This document shows positions 7,763 to 15,396 of a stretch of DNA of 26,864 nt, one piece after another (the stretch's first letter is position 1; each line of letters opens with the position of its first letter). Under the pieces are notes generated by a model. The model did not search any database. It was not told where the DNA came from and saw only the letters and a list, made by a program, of their open reading frames with translations. The DNA comes from CAZMVU01 sp964569295. Lineage in GTDB: Bacteria > Hydrogenedentota > Hydrogenedentia > Hydrogenedentales > JAGMZX01. The position numbers and the translations under genes are program-made. The stretch is taken from contig CAZMVU010000045.1 of NCBI GenBank assembly GCA_964569295.1, positions 1 through 26,864 on the forward strand. The letters are read 5' to 3'.

Positions 7763-9263
7763 CCTGCGCCAGCAACTCTTCAACGAGATTCTCATGGCCC
7801 GCAAGCGGGTCTACGCCGTGGCGGAACCGACGCCGCTCGAGCGGCTTGAAGCGCCGGTGGATGCCGAGGTTTTTCTCAAGCGCGAGGACCGCTCCCCCAT
7901 CCACGCCTACAAGTGGCGCGGGGCCTACAACGCCATGGCGCTCCTGTCCGATGAAGAAAAGGCCCGGGGCGTGGTGGCCTCGTCGGCGGGGAATCATGCC
8001 CAGGGCGTGGCCCTTGCAGCGCGCAAACTCGGCGCCCCTGCGCGCATCTACATGCCCGTATCGACGCCGAAGATGAAGCAGGCGGCCGTGCAACACCACG
8101 GTGGCGGCCAAGTGGAGATCGTGCTCATCGGCGATGCCTACGACGTGGCGGGGGCGGAAGCCAGGCAATACGCGCAGGATACCGGCCGGACTTACATCCA
8201 CCCCTATGACGACTTGCGCACCATGGGCGGGCAGGGAACCCTCGCCGACGAGATTGTTATGGCGGAGCAAGGCCCCTTCGACATCGCCTATGTGCAGATT
8301 GGCGGTGGCGGCATGGCGGCAGCGGTGGCCTGCTGGCTGAAGACCTATTACCCGGCTATCCACATCGTCGGTGTCGAGGGCGTCGACCAGGCGAGCATGC
8401 AGGCGGCGGTCAAGGCGGGTAAGCCGGTGACGCTCGACTACATCGACGTGTTCTGCGACGGCACCGCGGTGCGCACGGCGGGCACGAACACCTTTCCCCT
8501 CTGCCGCGATCTCATCGACCAGTTCATCACGGTGACCAACGAGGAGGTGTGTGCCGCCATCGAGTTGCTATGGGAAGCGCGCCGGTGTATCGCCGAACCA
8601 TCCGGCGCCATGGGCGTGGCGGGGCTCATGAAACAGCGGGATGCCCTCCGCGGCAAGCGTGTGCTCACCATCCTCTGCGGCGCGAACCTCGACTTTGACC
8701 AACTCGCCTGGATCGCGCACCATGCGGGCATCGGCGCCGCAAGGCGCAAGTACTTCCGCCTCGAGATGGACGAACGGCCGGGCGGCCTGTTGCACCTGCT
8801 CGACACGATCATGGAGGGCATCAACATCATCGAGATCCAGTATGGCAAAGTGGCCGAAGACCGCGCCTGGCCGGTCATCGGGTTCGAGGCATCGCCGCCG
8901 GAGCTCGCCTTGCTCGACCAGCGCCTCACCGGCCACGCGGTGCGCCATACCGACGTAACCTCGCAGGCCGATGTCGAGTTCCGCATCATCAACTACGAGC
9001 CGGAACTCTTCCACCATCCATACTTCATCACCATCGAGTTTCCGGAGCGGGCGGGCGCGCTGAAAGAATTCCTTGCCGCCACGCAGGGCCAGGGGAACGT
9101 CTGCTACTTCAACTACACCACTACCGGCGAACAAGTGGGCCACGCGCTCATCGGGTTCGAATTCGAGAGTGCCGGCGCACGCGACGAGTTCCGTGCCCGG
9201 CTCGACAAGACCGGCCTCACCTGGCGCCAACTGCCGGAGCATGTGCGCGCGCGTATATTGTAG
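7755..9263 (+). CDS. ilvA: Threonine ammonia-lyase, biosynthetic type
   Basis: This 502-aa protein has the size of the long, feedback-regulated IlvA. It deaminates threonine to 2-oxobutanoate with PLP, the first committed step to isoleucine. The PLP lysine is Lys53 in HAYKWRGAYNA; SSAGNHAQGVA and the phosphate-binding GGGGMAAAVA follow. After about residue 330 come two ACT-like regulatory repeats, each opening with a typical strand-loop: YFRLEMDERPGGLLHLL and YFITIEFPERAGALKEF. They imply allosteric control by isoleucine/valine (family knowledge). ATG 7755 overlaps the epimerase stop, with GGAGGG at 7741-7746 as ribosome site, so the two are probably translated from one mRNA although their pathways are unrelated. 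Confidence 0.94.
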   Translation: MPDLRQQLFNEILMARKRVYAVAEPTPLERLEAPVDAEVFLKREDRSPIHAYKWRGAYNAMALLSDEEKARGVVASSAGNHAQGVALAARKLGAPARIYMPVSTPKMKQAAVQHHGGGQVEIVLIGDAYDVAGAEARQYAQDTGRTYIHPYDDLRTMGGQGTLADEIVMAEQGPFDIAYVQIGGGGMAAAVACWLKTYYPAIHIVGVEGVDQASMQAAVKAGKPVTLDYIDVFCDGTAVRTAGTNTFPLCRDLIDQFITVTNEEVCAAIELLWEARRCIAEPSGAMGVAGLMKQRDALRGKRVLTILCGANLDFDQLAWIAHHAGIGAARRKYFRLEMDERPGGLLHLLDTIMEGINIIEIQYGKVAEDRAWPVIGFEASPPELALLDQRLTGHAVRHTDVTSQADVEFRIINYEPELFHHPYFITIEFPERAGALKEFLAATQGQGNVCYFNYTTTGEQVGHALIGFEFESAGARDEFRARLDKTGLTWRQLPEHVRARIL

Positions 9264-9383
9264 CGCCGTTGCACGGGAACCGGCCATAACCGAGGACCAT
9301 GCCTCTTTCCCACGGCGTTGCTTCGCGCTTACGGCCCCGCCCTTTCCCCTGTTCACCGACGGCTGTGCTATCCTGTCCCCGTT

Positions 9384-10760
9384 ATGCCCGTATACACGCG
9401 CGAAGCCATCGAGCTCCAGGCCATCCTCGATACGATGGCCGACGGCATGTTCTTTATCGGCCCGGACCATGTTATCCGCCACTGGAACCGCGCCATGGCC
9501 GAACTTACCGGCTACACGCCGGATGAAGTGGTCGGGCAGTCCTGCACCCTGCTGTGCCGCGAGGACCACTGTGGGCCGGGCATGGAGTTGGTCGAGCAAC
9601 GGTTAGGCGAGGCGGGCCGCCTCTCGAAGGAGGAGATCATCATCCGCCGGAAGAACGGCGAACGCATTCCCCTTGCCGTGAGCGCACGCGCCATGACCAG
9701 CCCCCAGGGGGAGCACCTCGGCGCGGTGGTCACATTCTCCGACCTCTCGGAGTTGCGCCGCCTCGAGCGCGAGAATCGCGAACTGCGCGACGCCGTGCGC
9801 CGGCAGATGCTCGATGAACTCGTGGGCGAGAGTCCGGCCATGCAGGAGGTCTTCCGCCTCATCGATCTCGCCGCCGCCTCGGAGGAGACCATTCTCATCC
9901 ATGGCGAGACCGGCACCGGCAAGGAACTCGTCGCCCGGGCCATCCACCGCCGGAGCACACGCCGGCACGCTCCGCTCATCGCCGTGAACTGCGCGGCCCT
10001 CTCCGAGTCGCTGCTCGAAAGCGAACTCTTCGGCCATGTGAAGGGCGCGTTCACCGGGGCTGTGCGCGACAAAGAAGGGCGTTTCGAAGCGGCGGACGGC
10101 GGCACGATTTTGCTCGATGAAGTGGGCGAACTCACGCCCTTGGTGCAAGTGAAGCTGCTGCGCGTGCTGCAGGAGCACACCATCGAGCGGGTGGGCGAGT
10201 CCGTATCGCGCCGGGTCGATGTGCGCGTCATCACCGCCACCCACCAGAACCTGCGCGAATTGGCCGCGGAAGGCCGCTTCCGCCAGGACCTGTACTACCG
10301 CCTCCACGTCTTCCCCATCCACGTGCCGCCCTTGCGAGAGCGCCCGGGCGATATCGAGCCACTGCTCAGCCACTTCCTCGCCCGCTTCCGCGAACGCACC
10401 GGCAAGGATATCCACGGCATGACTCCCGAAGCCCTGCACCTCGTCATGGACCACGACTGGCCCGGCAACGTGCGCGAACTCGAAAACGCCGTCGCCCATG
10501 CGTTTGTCACCTGTCCCGCCGGGGAGATCACCCCCGCCGACCTACCCCGCGACCTGCGCCAAAACAAGCCCGGCCCCAACCGGCAACCCGCCCCGGCGTC
10601 CCCCGGCAACCGCCAACTCTCGCGCCCAGAAATTGAACACGCTCTCCACGAGACCGGCTGGAACAAGGCCGAGGCTGCCCGCCGCCTCGGCATCGACCGC
10701 ACAACCCTCTGGCGCCGCATGAAATCGCTGGGCATTCCATTGCAAATACCGTTGCAATAG
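9384..10760 (+). CDS. Sigma-54-dependent transcriptional activator, PAS-AAA+-Fis
   Basis: The protein has 458 aa from ATG 9384; an upstream in-frame ATG at 9318 would add 22 residues of no family character. Domains: a PAS sensor (about 10-120), a short coiled linker (about 125-145) and a sigma-54 AAA+ domain with Walker A GETGTGKE (174-181), the sigma-54-contacting GAFTGA loop (221-226) and Walker B GGTILLDEVGE (239-249). A C-terminal Fis-type helix-turn-helix (GWNKAEAARRLGIDRTTLWRR) follows. Such enhancer-binding proteins remodel sigma-54 RNA polymerase at -24/-12 promoters. The PAS domain has a cysteine cluster (Cys54, Cys58, Cys63 in SCTLLCREDHC) that could sense redox state or bind a metal (inference). 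A palindromic site cluster and a sigma-54 promoter follow immediately, so the genes from 10955 onward are its likely targets. Confidence 0.93.
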   Translation: MPVYTREAIELQAILDTMADGMFFIGPDHVIRHWNRAMAELTGYTPDEVVGQSCTLLCREDHCGPGMELVEQRLGEAGRLSKEEIIIRRKNGERIPLAVSARAMTSPQGEHLGAVVTFSDLSELRRLERENRELRDAVRRQMLDELVGESPAMQEVFRLIDLAAASEETILIHGETGTGKELVARAIHRRSTRRHAPLIAVNCAALSESLLESELFGHVKGAFTGAVRDKEGRFEAADGGTILLDEVGELTPLVQVKLLRVLQEHTIERVGESVSRRVDVRVITATHQNLRELAAEGRFRQDLYYRLHVFPIHVPPLRERPGDIEPLLSHFLARFRERTGKDIHGMTPEALHLVMDHDWPGNVRELENAVAHAFVTCPAGEITPADLPRDLRQNKPGPNRQPAPASPGNRQLSRPEIEHALHETGWNKAEAARRLGIDRTTLWRRMKSLGIPLQIPLQ

Positions 10761-10811
10761 CGGTGTTGCGCAACACAATTGCAACGTTGTGAAGCAGATG
10801 TAATGCAACAC
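10739..10811 (+). promoter_or_regulatory. Probable activator-binding sites (TTGCAA/TGTTGC cluster)
   Basis: Within about 73 nt there are ATTGCAAAT (10739-10747), GTTGCAAT (10751-10758), the perfect 14-bp palindrome GTGTTGCGCAACAC (10763-10776), ATTGCAAC (10778-10785) followed by GTTGTG, and ATGCAACAC (10803-10811). The cluster lies about 65-140 bp upstream of the -24/-12 promoter, the usual place for enhancer sites of sigma-54 activators, and begins inside the end of the activator gene. Confidence 0.6.
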
Positions 10812-10876
10812 TCCTGCCGGCCTGAGACCGCTGTTACGTCCTTGTACCACAACCACTTACCGTCTTCTTGCCAACG

Positions 10877-10892
10877 TGGCATCGAAATTGCA
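10877..10892 (+). promoter_or_regulatory. Sigma-54 (-24/-12) promoter
   Basis: TGGCATCGAAATTGCA keeps the GG and GC elements and the exact spacing of the consensus TGGCACG-N4-TTGCW, deviating only at the C and G after TGGCA. The inferred transcription start near 10903 is about 50 nt before the first small gene. The upstream site cluster and the adjacent activator gene strengthen the call. Confidence 0.75.
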
Positions 10893-10954
10893 CCCTTATC
10901 CGGCAGGACGGTATTTTGTTGTCAGCCCATACCCATACCGGAGATGTACGCACC

Positions 10955-11095
10955 ATGCAACCACGGAGCAAAAGCAATAAGCGCAGTCTCATCAACGGCA
11001 TCATGGGGAAGATGTTCGGCGGTATTATCGCCGAAATCATGGGGAACAAAGTTTCCGCCGATGAACATGCCATGCTATCTTCTCTATTGAAATAA
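10955..11095 (+). CDS. Small 46-aa protein, unrecognised
   Basis: The frame from ATG 10955 encodes 46 aa: a basic N-terminus (MQPRSKSNKRS), a short amphipathic or hydrophobic segment (GIMGKMFGGIIAEIMG, about residues 15-30) and a polar tail. An upstream start at 10868 is excluded if transcription starts near 10903, because it lies before that point. A GGAG at 10940-10943 is a slightly distant ribosome site. It is the first gene after the sigma-54 promoter and 25 nt before the DUF2892 gene. I recognise no family. A membrane-peripheral or accessory peptide is conceivable but unsupported. Confidence 0.5.
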   Translation: MQPRSKSNKRSLINGIMGKMFGGIIAEIMGNKVSADEHAMLSSLLK

Positions 11096-11120
11096 GGGCA
11101 TAAAGCAAAGGATTGGAACA

Positions 11121-11345
11121 ATGAACGTCGAACAAGCACTACGCGCAATCGCTGGCACCATTGTATTGCTGACTGCGGGCCTTGCCGCTTGGCACAGCCT
11201 CTACTGGCTGCTGTTTACGGCCTTCGTGGGCGCGAACTTGTTGCAGTCGGGCTTTACGAACTGGTGCCCCATGGTCTGGATACTCGAGAAGGCGGGGCTT
11301 CCCCACTGCGAGAGCCCAGCCGCTGGAACGGGCCGGCAGACATAA
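11121..11345 (+). CDS. DUF2892 (YgaP-type transmembrane domain) protein
   Basis: This 74-aa protein has two probable membrane helices (about 10-24 and 28-44) joined by a short turn, followed by NLLQSGFTNWCPMVWILEKAGL. The NLLQS.F..WCPM motif identifies the DUF2892 domain, also found as the membrane anchor of the rhodanese YgaP in Escherichia coli. No rhodanese domain is fused here. The conserved Cys in WCPM may take part in sulfur or thiol chemistry in some members (family inference). It follows the sigma-54 promoter and the 46-aa gene, so it is probably co-transcribed with them. Confidence 0.8.
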   Translation: MNVEQALRAIAGTIVLLTAGLAAWHSLYWLLFTAFVGANLLQSGFTNWCPMVWILEKAGLPHCESPAAGTGRQT

Positions 11346-11347
11346 GC

Positions 11348-11377
11348 TTCGCGTTGAACCGGCTTCTCGACTATACT
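11348..11377 (+). promoter_or_regulatory. Possible second promoter before the RND gene
   Basis: TTCGCG (11348-11353), 18-bp spacer, TATACT (11372-11377). The -10 is good and the -35 poor. If real, the transporter would also be made independently of the sigma-54 promoter at 10877. Confidence 0.3.
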
Positions 11378-11450
11378 GCCTCATTCGGGCTAACATCCTG
11401 CAAAGAAACGTGGGCGCCGCGCACCCGCGCCCTGCGGAAGGAAATAGACG

Positions 11451-14368
11451 ATGATTCGATTTGGCACGCGCATGGTTGAAGCTGGCATGAACCACCCCCG
11501 CGCTGTGACAGGTGTCATGGTGCTGTTGTGTGTGCTCTTCATTGGCTTAGTGGCCGCACCGACACTCGCGCCCGGCACGTTCTCGATGCTGCATCCGGTC
11601 GAGGTCGACACCGACCCGGAAAACATGCTGCGCACGGACGAGCCGGTGCGTGTGTTCCACAATGCGATGAAGGAGAAGTTCAACCTCTACGACATGGTCG
11701 TGGTCGGCGTGGTCAACGAAGAGCACGAGCACGGGGTCTTCAACCCGGACACGCTGCAACACGTTTACGAACTCACCGAATTCGCCAAGACCCTCCAGAC
11801 CGAGACCGACGAGCCTGTTGCGGGCGAAGACCTTGGCCAGGGGATCGTGCAGGACTTTCTCGATGGAACCAACACGGAGACGGTAACCGAGGCCCCTGAG
11901 CCTGAAACGGACAAGAAGCTGGTCTCGATGGTCATCGGGCGCGACATCATCGCCCCATCGACAGTAGACAATATCGAGCAGGACGGCATCGGCACGGTGC
12001 GCTTCGAATGGCTCATGAATAAGCCGCCGGAAACGCAGGAAGAAGCGCTCGCCATTCGCGACAATGCACAGCAGATTCCCTTCCTCAACGACACGCTCGT
12101 CTCGGCGGACGGCAAGGCCGTAGGCATCTATTTGCCACTGCGATCAAAGGATCTCAGTTACCAGGTCTACAGCGCGCTCAACAAGGAGATCGAAACATTC
12201 GGCGACACGGACGACGAATACCACATCACCGGACTTCCCGTGGCGGAGGACGTCTTCGGCGTCGAGATGTTCATTCAGATGGCTATCTCCGCACCCTTGG
12301 CGATGCTGGTCATCTTCGGCCTGCTCCTGCTCTTCTTCCGGAAGCTGATACTCATCATCTCCCCCATGATCGTCGCGATTGTCTCTGTCATTTTCACGAT
12401 GGGTCTGCTCGTGACCACCGGCAACACCGTGCACATCATGAGCAGCATGATACCCATCTTCATCATGCCCATCGCCGTGCTCGACTCGGTGCATATCCTC
12501 TCCGAGTTCTTCGATCGGTACCAAGAAACCAAAAACCGGCGGAAGACCATGACCCATGTCATGCAAACCCTCTTCCTGCCAATGCTGTTTACCTCGCTCA
12601 CGTCGGCGGCGGGCTTTGCCTCGCTTGCACTCACCCCGATTCCACCCGTGCAGGTGTTTGGCATCTTCGTCGCGTTGGGCGTGCTCTTCGCGTGGATTGT
12701 GACCATCACTTTTATCCCCGCGTATGTCATGTTCATCTCCGACAAACGCCTCGAGGGATTCGGCGTAACCGAAATCGAGCAAAAACAGATACTGCGGAGA
12801 ACACTCAACGGCACGCTCACATGGCTGGGCCGTTTCACATACAGCCAGTGGAAGCTAATCCTGACCGCGGCCGTAATCGTGCTGGTTATCGCGGGCTATG
12901 GCATCAGCCTGATCCAGGTGAACGACAACCCGACCAAATGGTTCAAGCCGAGCCATCCCATCCGCGTGGCGGACCGGGTGCTGAATGACCACTTCGGCGG
13001 CACCTACATGGCCCACCTCGCCCTCGAGTACACCGAGCAGCCCGCGGCAGAGGATTATCTGCCTAAGTTCGAGGAAGCGCTCGATGCCTACGTGACGGAA
13101 AACAAGGACGTCACCGAAGGCCTGGAGCAGGCAGGCGACCAGCTAAAGCAGCAGGCGCAACAGGCGGCTGGAGAGCACGCTACACGCAAGGCCATGCTGG
13201 ACGCGCTGCTCCCGTATGCGGAAGAAGAAAACAAACGCGCCGCTGCGGACAACTACGCGTGGGAAGACCTCATCACCTTCCTCGAAACCGAGCAGCAGAA
13301 GGTGGAAATATTCAAGCAGCCGGAGGTTCTGCGCTACACAACCGAGCTCGAGAAGGCATTGCTCGAGATCACCACGCCGGAGGACAAGCCGCTCGTCGGT
13401 AAAGTGAACTCTCTCGCCGACATCGTGAAAACCGTGCACCGCGAACTGTTCGAGGGCGAGGAAGATGCCTTCCGCATCCCGGACTCGAGCGACGCCGTGG
13501 CGCAGACGCTGCTTACCTACGAGTCGAGCCACCGGCCGCATGACATCTGGCACTTCACCACGCGGGACTACCAAACCGCCAACCTATGGGTTCAACTCAA
13601 GAGCGGCGACAACAAGGACATGGACCGTGTAGTCGAGGCCATGGATGCATACATCGCCGAGAACCCGCCGCCGGTACCCCTCGAGACGAACTGGTTCGGC
13701 CTCACCTACATCAACGTCATCTGGCAGGAAAAGATGGTCAACGGCATGTTGCAGGCCTTTCTCGGCTCGTTCCTCGTCGTACTGCTCATGATGACCATTT
13801 TGTTCCGCTCGGCGCTGTGGGGCCTTTTGAGCATGATCCCGCTCACCCTCACCATCGCGCTTATCTACGGGGTTATCGGCCTCGCCGGCAAAGACTACGA
13901 CATGCCGGTGGCCGTGCTCTCGTCGCTCACGCTCGGGCTCGCCATCGACTTCGCCATCCACTTCCTCGCCCGCGCGCGCAGCCTCGAGGATACACACGGC
14001 ACGTGGGCCAACGCCCACGAATACGTGTTCGGCGAACCGGCACGCGCCATCCTGCGCAACGTACTTGTCATCGCCATCGGCTTTACGCCGCTGCTGCTGG
14101 CGCCGCTCATGCCGTACGTCACCGTGGGCATCTTCCTCGCCAGCATTCTCATTGTCTCCGGCGTGGCCACGTTGGTGCTCCTGCCCGCGCTCATACGGCC
14201 ACTGGAGAAGCTGCTGTTCCCGGCCACCAAGTTCCTCGGCGTACTTTGCAACTCGATGACCTGCGCAATCGCCGGGATGACCTTCGTGGCGCTGCTCATC
14301 GTGAATATCCACCAGTTTTTCACCGTCGGGTGGACCGCGCTCACCTGGTTCTCGCTCGTGGCGCTGCC
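11451..14368 (+). CDS. MMPL/RND-family transporter, 3' end lost in the N gap
   Basis: About 972 residues are visible. ATG 11451 has GGAAGGAA at 11437-11444. The layout is that of RND permeases: one helix (about 17-39), a large periplasmic loop, five helices (about 275-430), a seventh helix (about 468-490), a second large loop and five more helices (about 765-920). Each half has an acidic residue in the proton-relay position: Asp345 in AVLDSVHILSEF and Asp833 in LGLAIDFAIHFL. The second loop carries a long Glu/Gln/Ala-rich helical stretch (about 550-640). After the usual RND end (VLLPALIRPLEKLLFP) two further hydrophobic segments run into the gap. Partners downstream suggest export or import of lipids or other hydrophobic compounds across the envelope. 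The exact substrate is unknown. Confidence 0.88.
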
Positions 14369-14468
14369 NNNNNNNNNNNNNNNNNNNNNNNNNNNNNNNN
14401 NNNNNNNNNNNNNNNNNNNNNNNNNNNNNNNNNNNNNNNNNNNNNNNNNNNNNNNNNNNNNNNNNNNN
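14369..14468. other. Assembly gap of exactly 100 N
   Basis: One hundred undetermined bases, the standard placeholder for a gap of unknown size. It removes the 3' end of the RND gene and possibly further sequence before the LolA-like gene. Because 100 N happens to keep the frame, translation across it produces a false 1275-aa fusion. Confidence 0.98.
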
Positions 14469-14486
14469 GAAGAAAGGAAATACCCC

Positions 14487-15278
14487 ATGAGAAAACTCAC
14501 AGCCCTTGCCGCCGCACTCGCCCTGTTCGCCGTGGCGGCCCCGGCCCAGGACACGCCGGATGTGGACACCATCGTCGAAAAATCCAACCACATGGCCTAC
14601 TACCAAGGCAAAGACGGCCGCGCGCGGGTATCCATGACCATCGTGAATGAAGATGGCCAGGAGCGCAACCGCGAACTCACCATCCTGCGGAAGGATATGG
14701 AAGATGACACCGACGGCAAACAGCGCTACTATGTCTACTTCCACCGGCCGGCCGATGTGCGCGAAACGGTCTTCATGGTGCACAAGAAGGTCGGCGGCGA
14801 CGATGACCGCTGGCTCTATCTGCCGGCGCTCGACGTGGTGAAGCGCATTGCCGCTTCGGATGAGCGCACCTCGTTCGTGGGCACTCACTACTTCTACGAG
14901 GATGTCTCGGGCCGCGGCATCGAGGAAGACAAGCATGAGCTTGTCGACACCACCGACACCTATTACGTGCTCAAGAACACGCCCAAGGACCCTGACTTGG
15001 TCGAGTTCGACTCGTTCACCATGTACATTCACAAGGACACCTTCATCCCCGTCAAGATCGAATACGAAGCCGGTGACGAAGTCTATCGCACCGCGGAAGT
15101 CCTCGAGGTGAAGGACATCCAGGGCTACAAGACCGTGGTCAAGTCGAAGATGACGGACAACGACATGGGCGGCCATACGGTCATGACCTACGAAAACGTC
15201 GAGTATGATGTCGATTTGCCCGATGACCTCTTCAGCGAGCGTTTTTTGCGCAAGCCGCCCCGCCAGCACATTAAGTAA
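14487..15278 (+). CDS. LolA-like outer-membrane lipoprotein-sorting family protein (periplasmic)
   Basis: This 263-aa protein starts at ATG 14487 with GAAAGGAA a few bases upstream. A signal peptide (about residues 1-21, ending AVAAPAQ) sends it to the periplasm. The mature part has the marks of the LolA-like family annotated as outer-membrane lipoprotein-sorting proteins: RYYVYFHRPADVRETVFMVH, DDRWLYLPALDVVKRI and THYFYEDVSGRG. Members often lie beside MMPL/RND transporters and are thought to carry a hydrophobic ligand between membranes in a half-barrel cavity (family knowledge and inference). Here it sits between the RND gene and a beta-barrel gene, which fits a shuttle role. Binding of lipoproteins themselves is not implied. 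Confidence 0.87.
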   Translation: MRKLTALAAALALFAVAAPAQDTPDVDTIVEKSNHMAYYQGKDGRARVSMTIVNEDGQERNRELTILRKDMEDDTDGKQRYYVYFHRPADVRETVFMVHKKVGGDDDRWLYLPALDVVKRIAASDERTSFVGTHYFYEDVSGRGIEEDKHELVDTTDTYYVLKNTPKDPDLVEFDSFTMYIHKDTFIPVKIEYEAGDEVYRTAEVLEVKDIQGYKTVVKSKMTDNDMGGHTVMTYENVEYDVDLPDDLFSERFLRKPPRQHIK

Positions 15279-15396
15279 AACAAGGGGACAAAAACACGTT
15301 TCCTTTCACCCAGAACCCAGCGCAGCCGGTGGTGCTGCTCGCAATGCCGGGTAAGAGCGGAACATCCTGGCAATGATGGGGTTGGAGTATTACCAC

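Noticed and set aside
11451..15278. Single 1275-aa RND-LolA fusion protein
   Set aside because: The frame is joined only through 100 N of unknown true length; the second part has its own ribosome site and signal peptide.
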